A stretch of DNA of 64,000 nucleotides from Pseudarthrobacter sp. NamE2 (GTDB lineage: Bacteria > Actinomycetota > Actinomycetes > Actinomycetales > Micrococcaceae). Both the position numbers and the translations under genes were made by a program. The notes under the pieces are model-generated. The model saw nothing but the letters and a program-made list of their open reading frames with translations, was not told the origin of the DNA and did no database searches. How positions within the stretch are numbered: position 1 is the stretch's first letter; every line of letters starts with the position of its first letter. The DNA is taken from the NCBI RefSeq assembly GCF_005796205.1, contig NZ_VAHN01000006.1:171943-235942 (forward strand). Direction: 5' to 3'. Positions 44,408 through 55,816 of this stretch are shown here, in pieces.

Positions 44408-45895
44408 ATGCGACAAATTTCAGATTCTTGGCTTGATACGTGGGTTGGCCGGGAGGCCCTCGCCGAGGCCATGATTCCGGTGATCGGCCGGCTGTACCGC
44501 GAAAACAACGTGGTGACCAGCATCCATGGCCGGAGCCTGATCAATAAGTCCACCATGAACATCCTCAAGGCGCACCGCTTCGCGCGCCGGATGAGCAAGG
44601 ACGAGCTGCTGCTGGAGGAGACCGCGCCGCTGTTGAACACCCTGGCGGAGCTGGAGCTGGGTGCGGCGGCGATTGACATCGCCCGGCTGAACCAGAAGTT
44701 CAAGGAGGAGGGCAACGGCGCCACCCTCGAGGAGTTCCTGCGTTCCGAGCTCGCCGACATCGTGGGCAAGCGCGGTGCTGACGACCGCACCAGCACCGAC
44801 GTCGTGCTCTACGGCTTCGGCCGGATTGGCCGGCTCCTGGCCCGCCTGCTGATCGAAAAGGCAGGCGGCGGCCACGGCCTGCGCCTGCGCGCCATCGTGG
44901 TCCGGCGCGGATCGGACAACGACCTGCTCAAGCGTGCCAGCCTGCTGCGCCGCGACTCGGTGCACGGGTCCTTCGAAGGCACTATCCGGGTGGATGAGGA
45001 AGCCAACACCATTACGGCCAACGGCGTCCGGATCCAGGTCATCTACTCGAACGACCCCGCCACCATCGACTACACCGCCTACGGGATCAAGGACGCACTG
45101 GTGGTGGACAACACCGGCCGCTGGCGCGACGCCGAGGGACTGTCCCAGCACCTGCAGAGCAAGGGCGTGGCCCGGGTGCTGCTGACCGCTCCGGGCAAGG
45201 GCGAGCTGAAGAACATCGTGCACGGCATCAACCACGGCACTATCGAGGACACGGACAAGATCGTCTCCGCAGCGTCCTGCACCACGAACGCCATCACCCC
45301 GGTCCTGAAGGCCCTCAACGACAGGTTCGGTGTGGTCCACGGCCACGTGGAGACCGTCCACTCCTTCACCAATGACCAGAACCTGATCGACAACTTCCAC
45401 AAGGGCGACCGCCGCGGCCGTTCGGCTGCGCTGAACATGGTGATCACCGAGACCGGCGCGGCGAAGGCCGTGGCAAAGGCCCTGCCGGAACTGCTGGGCA
45501 AGCTCACCGGCAGCTCCATCCGGGTCCCCACCCCGGACGTTTCCCTGGCCATCCTGAACCTGAGCCTGGAAAACGGAACCACCAAGGACGAGGTCAACAA
45601 CTACCTGCGCGGCATGTCCCTGCACTCGGACCTGCGCAAGCAGATCGACTACATCGATTCGCCCGAAGTTGTTTCCACCGATTTCGTCGGGTCCCGCCGT
45701 GCCGGGATCGTGGACGGCCTCGCGACCGTCTCCACGGATAAGAACCTTGTGGTCTACGTCTGGTACGACAACGAATTCGGCTACAGCTGCCAGGTCATCC
45801 GCGTCATGGAAGAAATGGCAGGCATTGACCGGCCTTCCTACCCCACGACAGACGTAGTAAAGGAAGCCATCTCGGTACTTGCCGCCCTCGGATAA
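44408..45895 (+). CDS. gap: glyceraldehyde-3-phosphate dehydrogenase, long GapB type
   Basis: 495 residues. An N-terminal extension of about 125 residues (ISDSWLDTWVGREALAEAMI..) precedes the Rossmann start VVLYGFGRIGRLLARLL. The active site SAASCTTNAITPVL has Cys291. The C-terminal WYDNEFGYSCQVIRVM box is normal. The extension is typical of actinobacterial GapB-type enzymes, which often work with NADP or in the gluconeogenic direction; cofactor choice is not decided here. GGAAAGG precedes the ATG. Lies between hxlA and pfk on the same strand, so it serves the lower part of the RuMP route. Confidence 0.94.
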   Translation: MRQISDSWLDTWVGREALAEAMIPVIGRLYRENNVVTSIHGRSLINKSTMNILKAHRFARRMSKDELLLEETAPLLNTLAELELGAAAIDIARLNQKFKEEGNGATLEEFLRSELADIVGKRGADDRTSTDVVLYGFGRIGRLLARLLIEKAGGGHGLRLRAIVVRRGSDNDLLKRASLLRRDSVHGSFEGTIRVDEEANTITANGVRIQVIYSNDPATIDYTAYGIKDALVVDNTGRWRDAEGLSQHLQSKGVARVLLTAPGKGELKNIVHGINHGTIEDTDKIVSAASCTTNAITPVLKALNDRFGVVHGHVETVHSFTNDQNLIDNFHKGDRRGRSAALNMVITETGAAKAVAKALPELLGKLTGSSIRVPTPDVSLAILNLSLENGTTKDEVNNYLRGMSLHSDLRKQIDYIDSPEVVSTDFVGSRRAGIVDGLATVSTDKNLVVYVWYDNEFGYSCQVIRVMEEMAGIDRPSYPTTDVVKEAISVLAALG

Positions 45896-46041
45896 CTTCA
45901 ACTGAACGCCCCGTGGGACACATGTCCACAACCGGCTTTAGGCAATCAGCTTGCATCCATACTCCGGCCTCCCTGAGCTTTCAAGGCCACGTGAGCTGGT
46001 GCTGGCACTGCCGGCACCTACCTACGATTTGAGCCAAAATT

Positions 46042-47067
<1,026 letters not shown>

Positions 47068-47078
47068 GGTGATCGCGT

Positions 47079-48260
47079 ATGGTTCCGGTGCCCCTGATCC
47101 TCGTTGAACTGGGAGGTGTTGTATTCTGCCTCGGCCTCTTGGCCCGGCTGGCCAACCGCGTCGGAATGTCACCTATCCCGCTGTACCTGCTGGGCGGACT
47201 TGCCTTCGGTGTTGGTGGCATAGTGAAGCTAGAAGGGATGCACGAGTTCGCCCACCTTTCGGGGGAAATCGGCGTCATTCTGCTGTTGCTGATGCTCGGC
47301 TTGGAGTATACGGCGGCAGAACTCTTCAGAGGGCTGCGGCAGTCGTGGCAGGCCGGGGTGCTGGACCTTGTCTTGAACTTCCTCCCGGGTGCCACAATGG
47401 CGTTCTTTCTAGGCTGGGGTACCGTCGGGGCGCTGGTGTTGGGTGGGGTGACTTACATCTCCTCTTCAGGCATTGCGGCAAAGATCATCGCTGATATGGG
47501 TGCGTTCGGTAACCGCGAAACACCCGTGGTGCTGTCTCTCTTGGTGTTCGAGGACATGGCCATGGCCGTTTACCTTCCTCTCCTCACAGCTACCCTCGCA
47601 GGTGCCAGTTTCCTGGGTGGGCTCACTGCTGTAGGTGTCGCCCTGGCGGTTATGACCTTGGTGTTCGTTGTGGCCTTGCGGCATGGGCGCCACGTCTCCT
47701 TGGCGGTTCATAGCGAAAACTCCGAGGTGTTCCTGCTGACGGTTTTGGGTGCTGCAGTACTGGTGGCGGGCCTGGCATCAGCCTTGCAGATTTCCGCTGC
47801 TGTGGGTGCCTTCATGCTGGGCATCGCCATCTCAGGTGCAACGGCCCGTAATGCCACCCGGATCCTCGAGCCATTGCGTGACCTCTTCGCCGCAATCTTC
47901 TTCGTGGCGTTTGGACTTAATATTGACCCGTCGTCTATTCCCCCAGTCCTGGGTTGGGCAGTGCTGCTGTCGATCGTCACGGCCGCGAGCAAAATGGTGA
48001 CAGGGTTTTGGGCCACGAAGCGGATGGGCATCGCTTTACCGGGACGTTTACGCGCTGGAGCTACTCTCATAGCCCGCGGAGAGTTCTCGGTAGTCATCGC
48101 CGGGTTGGCCGTGTCTTCGGGGGCAGTGCCGGATAAGCTCGCTGCCTTGGCCACCGCTTATGTTTTGATCATGGCAGCGGTCGGCCCCCTGGCCGGACGA
48201 TCCATCGAGTTCTTCCTGAGATTTGTGCCAGAAAATAAATCTGTCCGGACAGAAGGCTAA
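47079..48260 (+). CDS. CPA2-family cation/proton antiporter
   Basis: 393 residues, about twelve membrane helices, Na+/H+ exchanger domain only (no RCK/TrkA-N domain). Conserved segments: GVILLLLMLGLEYTAAEL, ISSSGIAAKIIADMG, LLVFEDMAMAVYLPLL, GAFMLGIAISGATARN and LIARGEFSVVIAGLAV. Resembles KefB/KefC membrane parts and Corynebacterium-type monovalent cation antiporters. GAGGTG precedes the ATG and only eleven bases separate it from pfk, so it is probably co-transcribed with sugar-phosphate metabolism. A link to formaldehyde or acid stress (as for Kef systems with electrophiles) is a guess. Confidence 0.87.
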   Translation: MVPVPLILVELGGVVFCLGLLARLANRVGMSPIPLYLLGGLAFGVGGIVKLEGMHEFAHLSGEIGVILLLLMLGLEYTAAELFRGLRQSWQAGVLDLVLNFLPGATMAFFLGWGTVGALVLGGVTYISSSGIAAKIIADMGAFGNRETPVVLSLLVFEDMAMAVYLPLLTATLAGASFLGGLTAVGVALAVMTLVFVVALRHGRHVSLAVHSENSEVFLLTVLGAAVLVAGLASALQISAAVGAFMLGIAISGATARNATRILEPLRDLFAAIFFVAFGLNIDPSSIPPVLGWAVLLSIVTAASKMVTGFWATKRMGIALPGRLRAGATLIARGEFSVVIAGLAVSSGAVPDKLAALATAYVLIMAAVGPLAGRSIEFFLRFVPENKSVRTEG

Positions 48261-48381
48261 GTTCCGATGCCACCTTGCGGACCCACTTATGACGGCCAAC
48301 CCGCAACCCCTAAGTTCTCAAGTCCCGGGCAGGCAGCGTGGGCTCGGGACCCATGAGGTTTTTGCGGAACTCGTCCGACAT

Positions 48382-49409
<1,028 letters not shown>

Positions 49410-49596
49410 GCTGACTCCTATGCTGAGTTTCGCCGGGGAACTCCTATTGCTTGTGCAAGGCCGTGCACGTCATCAAAAAGCGCCGGGCCGGGCGATATGC
49501 CCCAGCCCGACGCCGCCGTACACCGGCTCCGTGCCGTGACCACTGCGGGTACGGCGCGGACAGCAAGCTCCTCCGGTCAGTGGTTTTGGGGATCGC

Positions 49597-50070
49597 CTAT
49601 TCGATGATCTCGCCGGTGGTTTCGAATGTGGTGATTTTGCCGATGCGGCGTTCGTGGCGTTCGGCGTTGGTGAATGGTTCTGCCAGGAATGCCTTCACCA
49701 GTTCGGTGGCCTCCTCGGCGCTGTGCTGCCGGCCGCCGAGGGCTACGACGTTAGCGTCGTTGTGTTGGCGGGCCAGCTTGGCCGTGTCCAGGTTCCAGGC
49801 AAGGGCCGCGCGGACGCCTTTGACCTTGTTCGCGGCGATCTGTTCACCGTTGCCGGAGCCGCCCAGCACGATCCCGAGTGCGTCCACGCCCGCGGCCTGA
49901 TCGGCCACGACGGCCGTGGCGGCGTTGATGCAGAATGCAGGGTAGTCGTCCTCGGCGTCGTAGACGGCCGGCCCGTGGTCCACCATTTCGTAGCCGCTGG
50001 CTGAGAGCGCGGTGATGAGGTGGGAGCTGAGCTCCATGCCGGCGTGGTCGGTTGCGATGTGAACGCGCAT
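49597..50070 (-). CDS. rpiB: ribose-5-phosphate isomerase B
   Basis: 157 residues, RpiB/LacA family. Marks: HIATDHAGMELSSHL (His/Asp phosphate and substrate site), MVDHGPAVYDAEDDYP, IVLGGSGNGEQIAANKVKGVRAAL (active-site region) and HNDANVVALGGRQ. Interconverts ribose and ribulose 5-phosphates, needed to regenerate the formaldehyde acceptor. AAGGACC precedes the ATG. Lies between rpe (31 bases upstream) and fba in the - strand operon. Confidence 0.94.
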   Translation of the reverse strand: MRVHIATDHAGMELSSHLITALSASGYEMVDHGPAVYDAEDDYPAFCINAATAVVADQAAGVDALGIVLGGSGNGEQIAANKVKGVRAALAWNLDTAKLARQHNDANVVALGGRQHSAEEATELVKAFLAEPFTNAERHERRIGKITTFETTGEIIE

Positions 50071-50101
50071 AGGTGGTCCTTATTTTGACGTGGTCGGGTT
50101 G

Positions 50102-50779
50102 CTAGGCGAAGGCGAGTTGGCCGTTCGTTCGCAGTGATTCGATGGCGTCTGCCGGTGAGGGTTTGCCGTACACGGCAGAGCCGGCGACGAAGACGTTGGC
50201 CCCGGCTTCAGCGGCGCGGATGATGGTTTTTTCCGTGATGCCGCCGTCGACCTGGATCGCTACGTTCACTCCGGAACCGTCGACGGCGGCGCGGGCGCGG
50301 CGGATCTTGGGCAGCATCACGTCCAGGAAGGCTTGGCCGCCAAAGCCCGGCTCGACAGTCATGATCAGCAGCATGTCCAGTTCGGGCAGCATGTCCAGGT
50401 ATGGTTCCACCGGGGTGGCGGGGCGCAGGGCCATGCCGGCTTTGGAGCCGCGGGCCCGGAGCTCGCGGGCAAGTTTGATCGGGGCGATTGATGCTTCTAC
50501 GTGGAAGGTGACCGAAGCCAGCCCGGCGTCAGCGAACTTGGGTGCCCAGGTATCGGCATTGGAGATCATCAGGTGGGCGTCCAGCGGCACGGGACTGACC
50601 TTCTGGATCCGTTCCACGACGGGCAGGCCGATGGTCAGGTTCGGGACGAAGTGGTTATCCATGACGTCCACGTGCACGGCGTCGGCGTTGCTGATCCGCG
50701 CCAGGTCTGCTTCGAGGTTGACGAAGTCGGCCGACAGGATGCTGGGATTGATACAGCAATTCAGGGGTGGCTTGGACAC
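50102..50779 (-). CDS. rpe: ribulose-phosphate 3-epimerase
   Basis: 225 residues from GTG 50779 (AAAGG upstream). An upstream in-frame GTG at 50809 falls inside a perfect 20-bp hairpin and is less likely. Family marks: [36 protein letters not shown] (catalytic His/Asp metal site), [33 protein letters not shown] and [12 protein letters not shown]. Converts xylulose 5-phosphate to ribulose 5-phosphate, the acceptor for HxlA. Member of the tkt-tal-rpe-rpiB-fba run. Confidence 0.93.
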   Translation of the reverse strand: MSKPPLNCCINPSILSADFVNLEADLARISNADAVHVDVMDNHFVPNLTIGLPVVERIQKVSPVPLDAHLMISNADTWAPKFADAGLASVTFHVEASIAPIKLARELRARGSKAGMALRPATPVEPYLDMLPELDMLLIMTVEPGFGGQAFLDVMLPKIRRARAAVDGSGVNVAIQVDGGITEKTIIRAAEAGANVFVAGSAVYGKPSPADAIESLRTNGQLAFA

Positions 50780-50801
50780 AGTGTCCGCCTTTCTGGGCTT
50801 T

Positions 50802-50847
50802 GCGGCCACTGCACGGGACCCAAAAGGGGGTCCCGTGCAGTGGCCGC
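50802..50847. terminator. perfect 20-bp hairpin between tal and rpe
   Basis: Arms 50802-50821 and 50828-50847 are perfectly complementary with a six-base loop (AAAAGG). No long T-run follows on the - strand. It starts ten bases after the tal stop, so it may be a terminator, a processing site that separates tkt-tal from rpe-rpiB-fba, or an mRNA stabiliser. Confidence 0.7.
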
Positions 50848-50857
50848 ACTCAATGGG

Positions 50858-51973
50858 TCAGGATGCCTTCGCGGCGGTGGCGAGGGCGCCTTCGACGTCG
50901 GCCAGCAGTTCCTTCCAGCTGGCCACGAACTTCTCCAGGCCTTCGGATTCCAGGAGTGCGACGACCTCGTTGTAGGAGACGCCTAGGCCTTCGAGCGCGT
51001 TGAGCACCTGTTGAGCTTCCCCGTACGTACCGCTGATCGTGTCACCGGTAACCACTCCATGGTCGAAGGTGGCGTCCAGCGTCTTCTCCGGCATGGTGTT
51101 CACCACGTCGGGGGCGACGAGTTCGGTGACGTAGAGGGTGTCCGGGTAGGCGGGGTCTTTCACGCCGGTGGAGGCCCACAGCGGCCGCTGGGGACGGGCG
51201 CCGGCTTTGGCCAGGACTGCCCAGCGCTCGGTGGAGAAGAGTTCCTCGTAGACCTGGTAGGCAAGCCGGGCGTTGGCGACGCCGGCTTTGCCTTTGAGAG
51301 CCTTGGCTTCGTCGGTGCCGATCGCGTCCAGCCGCTTGTCGATCTCGGTGTCCACACGGGAGACGAAGAACGAGGCCACGGAGTGGATCCTGGAGAGATC
51401 GTGGCCGTTCTCCTTGGCCTGCTTGAGGCCGGCCTGGAAGGCGTTGATGACTGCCCGGTAACGTTCCAGGGAGAAGATCAGGGTCACGTTGACGCTGATG
51501 CCCTCGGCCAGGACGGCCGTGATCGCCTCAAGGCCCTCGAGGGTGGCGGGGATCTTGATCAGGACGTTGTCCTTGTCCACCTTCTTGAACAGCTGCTTGG
51601 CCTCGGCGATGGTGCCGGCGGTGTCCCAGGCAAGGCGGGGGTCCACTTCGATGGACACCCGGCCGTCAACACCGTTGGTGGCAGCCGCGATCGGGGCGAA
51701 GAGGTCGCAGGCGTCGGCGACGTCGGTGGTGGTGATCTCGAAGATCGTCTCCTCCACGCTGGCGCCCCGGGCGGCAAGCCCGGCGATAGCAGCGTCGTAG
51801 TCGGTGCCGGACGTGATGGCGGCCTGGAAGATGGACGGGTTGGTGGTCACACCGACCACGTTCTTCTGGTCGATGAGCCTTTGCAGCCCGCCGCTGGAGA
51901 GCCGGCCACGGGAGAGGTCGTCCAGCCAGATGGAAAGACCGGCGTCGGAGAGCTGTTGGGTGGGAGTAGTCAT
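50858..51973 (-). CDS. tal: transaldolase
   Basis: 371 residues, actinobacterial TalB/TAL-PGI-like length. [14 protein letters not shown] at the N-terminus, [16 protein letters not shown], catalytic Lys in [16 protein letters not shown], and [18 protein letters not shown] are all present. It transfers dihydroxyacetone units between sugar phosphates; its presence means the RuMP cycle can run in the transaldolase variant without sedoheptulose bisphosphatase. AGGAG lies before the ATG. 24 bases separate it from tkt. Confidence 0.95.
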   Translation of the reverse strand: MTTPTQQLSDAGLSIWLDDLSRGRLSSGGLQRLIDQKNVVGVTTNPSIFQAAITSGTDYDAAIAGLAARGASVEETIFEITTTDVADACDLFAPIAAATNGVDGRVSIEVDPRLAWDTAGTIAEAKQLFKKVDKDNVLIKIPATLEGLEAITAVLAEGISVNVTLIFSLERYRAVINAFQAGLKQAKENGHDLSRIHSVASFFVSRVDTEIDKRLDAIGTDEAKALKGKAGVANARLAYQVYEELFSTERWAVLAKAGARPQRPLWASTGVKDPAYPDTLYVTELVAPDVVNTMPEKTLDATFDHGVVTGDTISGTYGEAQQVLNALEGLGVSYNEVVALLESEGLEKFVASWKELLADVEGALATAAKAS

Positions 51974-51997
51974 AGTCGTTATCTCCTGATTTGGTCG

Positions 51998-54154
51998 TTA
52001 GGCCTGGAGGGCGGCGAGGGAGTCCTTGGCGGCCGCGGCCACTGCTTCCGCCGTGATGCCGAACTCCTGGAAGAGGCGCTTGTAGTCGGCCGAAGCACCG
52101 TAGTGCTCAAGGCTGACGGAGCGGCCGGCGTCACCGACGAATTCCTTCCAGCCCAGGGCAAGTCCTGCTTCAACGGACACGCGGGCCTTGACGGCGGCCG
52201 GCAGGACGGCTTCGCGGTAGGCGGCGTCCTGCTTGTTGAACCACTCAACACAGGGCATGGACACCACACGGGCGGCGATGCCTTCGGCCTGCAGCGCTTC
52301 GCGGGCCTGCACGGCCAGCTGGACTTCCGAGCCGGTAGCGATCAGGATCACATCAGACGGGACAGTGGCCCCGTCCTTGGCGGCCTCGGCCAGTACATAC
52401 CCGCCCCGGGCAACACTGGCCGGGGAAGCGAAGGTGTCCCCCTCGGCTGCCCCTTCACCGCGGGCGAAGGTAGGAACGTTCTGGCGGGTCAGCACAATGC
52501 CTGCCGGGTTCTCATGGTTCTCCAGGATGGTCTTCCACGCGATGCCCACCTCATTCGCGTCGGCCGGGCGAACAACGTCCAGGCCCACGATGGCGCGCAG
52601 GGTGGCGAGCTGCTCCACCGGCTGGTGGGTGGGCCCGTCCTCGCCCAGACCGATCGAATCGTGCGACCACACATAAATGGAGGGCACGCCCATCAGAGCG
52701 GAGAGCCGGATAGCAGGCTTCTGGTAGTCACTGAAGATCAGGAACGTGCCGGAGAACGCCCGGGTCCTGCCGTGCAGGCTGATGCCGTTCACGATCGAGG
52801 CCGCCGCGTGCTCGCGGATGCCGAAGTGCAGCACCCGGCCGTACGGGTTGCCCTTCCACGCCTCCGTCGACCGGGAGGCCGGGATGAAGGACGGGGAACC
52901 TTCGATGGTGGTGTTGTTCGACTCGGCCAGGTCCGCCGAGCCGCCCCACAGCTCAGGCATGACCGGGCCAATCGCGTTCAGGACCTTGCCGGACGCGGCG
53001 CGGGTGGAGACATCCTTGCCGGCTTCGAAGACCGGCAGGGCGGCGTCGATTTCGGCGGGCAGCCGGCGGGCTTCAACGCGCTCCAGGAGGGCGGCACCCT
53101 CGGGGTTGGCTACCTGCCAGGCATTGAAGGACTCTTCCCACTCCTGCCGGGCGGCCGCGCCCCGGTCCACGACCTGGCGGGCGTGGGCGAGAACGTCAGG
53201 GTCAACCTCGAAGGACTTGGCCGGGTCAAAACCCAGGACTTCCTTCAGTGCTGCGACTTCCTCGGCGCCGAGCGCGGAACCGTGGATCTTGCCGGTGTTC
53301 TGCTTCTTCGGAGCCGGGTAGCCGATGATGGTGCGCAGCGAGATGATGGAAGGCCTGGACGTTTCGGCCTTGGCCGCCAGCAGTGCCGAGTACAACTGCT
53401 GGACATCTTCGATGTATTCACCGGTTTCGGTCCAGTCCACCCGCTGGGTGTGCCAGCCGTAGGCCTCGTAGCGCTTCAGGACGTCTTCGGTGAAGGCGAT
53501 GTCGGTGTCATCCTCGATGGAGATGTGGTTCTCATCGTAGACAACAACAAGGTTGCCCAATTCCTGGTGCCCCGCCAGCGAGGAAGCCTCGGACGTGACG
53601 CCTTCCTGGATGTCGCCGTCGGACGCGATGACCCAGATGGTGTGGTCAAACGGGCTGGTGCCCGGCGCGGCGTCGGCGTCGAACAGACCGCGCTGGCGGC
53701 GCTGCGAGTAGGCAAAGCCCACTGAGGAGGCCAGGCCCTGACCCAGCGGCCCGGTGGTGATTTCGACGCCGGGAGTGTGCTTGTACTCGGGGTGGCCGGG
53801 AGTGAGCGCACCCCAGGTGCGCAGCGCCTGCAGGTCCTCCAGCTCCAGGCCATAGCCGGAGAGGAACAGCTGGCTGTACAGTGTCAGCGACGAGTGCCCC
53901 GGGGACAGGATAAACCGGTCGCGACCGATCCAGTCCGGGTCGCGGGGGTCGTGGCGCATCAGCTTCTGGAACAGCAGGTACGCAGCCGGAGCGAGGCTCA
54001 TCGCGGTGCCGGGGTGGCCGTTGCCGACCTTCTCCACCGCGTCCGCGGCCAAAACCCGGAGTGTGTCCACTGCCCGCTGGTCCTCGGACGTCCAGTCCAG
54101 TACCGCAGTATCAGGATCCAACGAGGTACGCACTGCATTTGCTGTCGGATTCAT
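51998..54154 (-). CDS. tkt: transketolase
   Basis: 718 residues from ATG 54154 (AAAGGGG upstream); the frame is open to 54220. Thiamine diphosphate binding motif ASDGDIQEGVTSEASSL through VVYDENHISI, GNGHPGTAMSLAPAAY near the N-terminus, and the pyrimidine domain ALMGVPSIYVWSHDSIGLGEDGPTHQPVEQL. Catalyses two-carbon transfers between ketose and aldose phosphates in the RuMP rearrangement. First enzyme gene of the - strand operon and last before the regulator-bearing upstream gap. Confidence 0.95.
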   Translation of the reverse strand: MNPTANAVRTSLDPDTAVLDWTSEDQRAVDTLRVLAADAVEKVGNGHPGTAMSLAPAAYLLFQKLMRHDPRDPDWIGRDRFILSPGHSSLTLYSQLFLSGYGLELEDLQALRTWGALTPGHPEYKHTPGVEITTGPLGQGLASSVGFAYSQRRQRGLFDADAAPGTSPFDHTIWVIASDGDIQEGVTSEASSLAGHQELGNLVVVYDENHISIEDDTDIAFTEDVLKRYEAYGWHTQRVDWTETGEYIEDVQQLYSALLAAKAETSRPSIISLRTIIGYPAPKKQNTGKIHGSALGAEEVAALKEVLGFDPAKSFEVDPDVLAHARQVVDRGAAARQEWEESFNAWQVANPEGAALLERVEARRLPAEIDAALPVFEAGKDVSTRAASGKVLNAIGPVMPELWGGSADLAESNNTTIEGSPSFIPASRSTEAWKGNPYGRVLHFGIREHAAASIVNGISLHGRTRAFSGTFLIFSDYQKPAIRLSALMGVPSIYVWSHDSIGLGEDGPTHQPVEQLATLRAIVGLDVVRPADANEVGIAWKTILENHENPAGIVLTRQNVPTFARGEGAAEGDTFASPASVARGGYVLAEAAKDGATVPSDVILIATGSEVQLAVQAREALQAEGIAARVVSMPCVEWFNKQDAAYREAVLPAAVKARVSVEAGLALGWKEFVGDAGRSVSLEHYGASADYKRLFQEFGITAEAVAAAAKDSLAALQA

Positions 54155-54468
54155 AATTAATCCCCTTTGATTGGTGATCAGCCAAAATATGACTGACCGA
54201 AAATTTGTACTGATACCCATAATTCCGAAGCATGGCGGGTAGGGGTAATCATGTTTTCTGACTGTTCTAACTACTCTTAAGAGTTGCTTTCTAGGTTTGC
54301 GTGAATATGCAATTTATTGTTGGAACTATTGGTGACGCGACCTTGGCTGGTAAGTGCAAGGGCGCGACTACATCCGGGATAAAAGCAAGGGGACGAGAGA
54401 GCTACGTCGTTGACCTTTGGTGCTCATCGTGTCTTTACGAAGGCTAGGCAGAGTGTCCAGGTGCATTG
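54155..54468. promoter_or_regulatory. upstream region of the tkt operon with 12-bp palindrome
   Basis: 314 bases without a gene, AT-rich for this window. ACTCTTAAGAGT at 54273-54284 is a perfect palindrome 119 bases before the tkt ATG and could be a regulator site. No certain promoter boxes could be assigned. Confidence 0.45.
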
Positions 54469-55779
54469 TCACTGGAGTCCGTGACTATGCGCGAGAGCAA
54501 TGGCTTCGGTACGTGAGCCGACCTGCAGCTTCCGGAACAGGTTCCGCACGTGGAATTTCACTGTGTTCTCGCTGATGCTCATCGCTGAGGCGATGGTGCG
54601 GTTGCGGTGGCCGCGAACAAGGTGCTGAAGTACTTCGAGTTCACGGGCAGCGAGGTCCCAGCCGGCCACGTCCCCAACCGGCCGTGCCGGCAAGTCCAGA
54701 GGGAGTGAAACGAAGACGTCTGCACCCCAGCCTGCCATCACGTCCATTCTGAGGTTTCCTTTAAGCGCCTGCACCCGACGGTCCAAACGACCGATACTTG
54801 GTGCATCGGCGGCAAGCGCACCTCGGCCGTCATCGCGCACGTTGATCAGCAGATTTTCGCCGTCGCAGTCCCATTGGGTCCGGATCCTGCTGACGTCGGG
54901 TTGTTCCGACATGGCCAGTACAAGTCCGCGGACAATAGCCCGTGCCGCGTGCGCAACTTCGCCCGGTAATGCCCTTCCGTTTAGTGGTGGTTCGATGAAG
55001 TCGATCTCAATGCCGCTAAAACGTGTAAGGGGGCGCAGGTCTTCCCGCAGGCGTTCAAAGGCCTTAGCGACGGGCTCTTCCACCAGTTCTGCTGTGCGGT
55101 GGCTGATGGTACGGAGAGCGACCAGGGCTTTAGCAGTGAGGTCAGTGGCGGCTGAACGCGCTGTTGCATCGTTCAGGGAGGGGGAGCGCAGCGCCGCCAC
55201 AATGGTCTCCAGAGTCGTGGAATGCAGATCGGTCAGTTCCGCGGTTACTCGGACCCGTTCAGCCGAGGCCGCCCGTGATTCCAACAGGTATGACGGCGGC
55301 GCATCAGCCACTTTTTCCTGGATTCGTCGGGCAGCTATGTGCCATAGATAGGTAACCACGTCGAGATCTGCGTTGTGACCTCGGCTGGACAGTTCAGGAT
55401 CAGTGAGAACGAGGAGAGCGTGGCTGGCAGCGTGTTTGAACGTGAGCACTGATCGCATCCGTCCAGCAAGTTCAACCTCCCCGAACCAGGGTGCCTCATC
55501 TGAAAGGGCCGCGCGAAGCGGGTCAAGGTCGGCGATGGACACAAGAGAAGTGATTGCCTCCTCGCCCGCCGTTTTTTGGGGGCGCCCGGTGCAGTCTTCC
55601 GTGAAGATGACAAGGGCGCTGCTTTGCACATAAGGGAGCGTGGCCTCACGTAGACGCTCCGCGATCCGGGTCAGCGGGGCATCGGCCAGTGCTGCGACAG
55701 TCTCTAATAGCGGCCATGGCAGTTGGGACTGGGACATTGCGGATTTGTGCAGTGGCCGGTCAATGGCTGGTGCGCTCAT
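54469..55779 (-). CDS. LuxR-type regulator with histidine-kinase-like ATPase module
   Basis: 436 residues. The N-terminal 160 resemble a GAF-like sensor. A helical dimer region (VRVTAELTDLHSTTLETIVAAL) follows, with His at the place of the phosphorylated residue of NarX-type kinases, then a reduced ATPase fold (LLINVRDDGRGALA, GRLDRRVQALKGNLRMDVMAGWGADVFVSLPL). The C-terminus is a LuxR helix-turn-helix (LAARELEVLQHLVRGHRNRTIASAMSIS, TVKFHVRNLFRKLQVGSR). Kinase-like sensor and DNA-binding output in one chain is unusual. It sits directly upstream of tkt on the same strand, so it is a candidate regulator of the RuMP genes. Confidence 0.8.
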   Translation of the reverse strand: MSAPAIDRPLHKSAMSQSQLPWPLLETVAALADAPLTRIAERLREATLPYVQSSALVIFTEDCTGRPQKTAGEEAITSLVSIADLDPLRAALSDEAPWFGEVELAGRMRSVLTFKHAASHALLVLTDPELSSRGHNADLDVVTYLWHIAARRIQEKVADAPPSYLLESRAASAERVRVTAELTDLHSTTLETIVAALRSPSLNDATARSAATDLTAKALVALRTISHRTAELVEEPVAKAFERLREDLRPLTRFSGIEIDFIEPPLNGRALPGEVAHAARAIVRGLVLAMSEQPDVSRIRTQWDCDGENLLINVRDDGRGALAADAPSIGRLDRRVQALKGNLRMDVMAGWGADVFVSLPLDLPARPVGDVAGWDLAARELEVLQHLVRGHRNRTIASAMSISENTVKFHVRNLFRKLQVGSRTEAIALAHSHGLQ

Positions 55780-55816
55780 GCGGATAGTCTCTCTTCGGTA
55801 TTCATGCGGTAGGGAA

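Noticed and set aside
44420..45931. 503-codon frame opposite gap, and a 576-codon frame opposite the amine oxidase (58544-60274)
   Set aside because: Antisense shadows of genes with intact active-site motifs; long only because of high GC codon bias.
51011..53725. 904-codon + strand frame opposite tal and tkt
   Set aside because: Antisense shadow of two certain genes; product is Gly/Val/His-rich without any domain.
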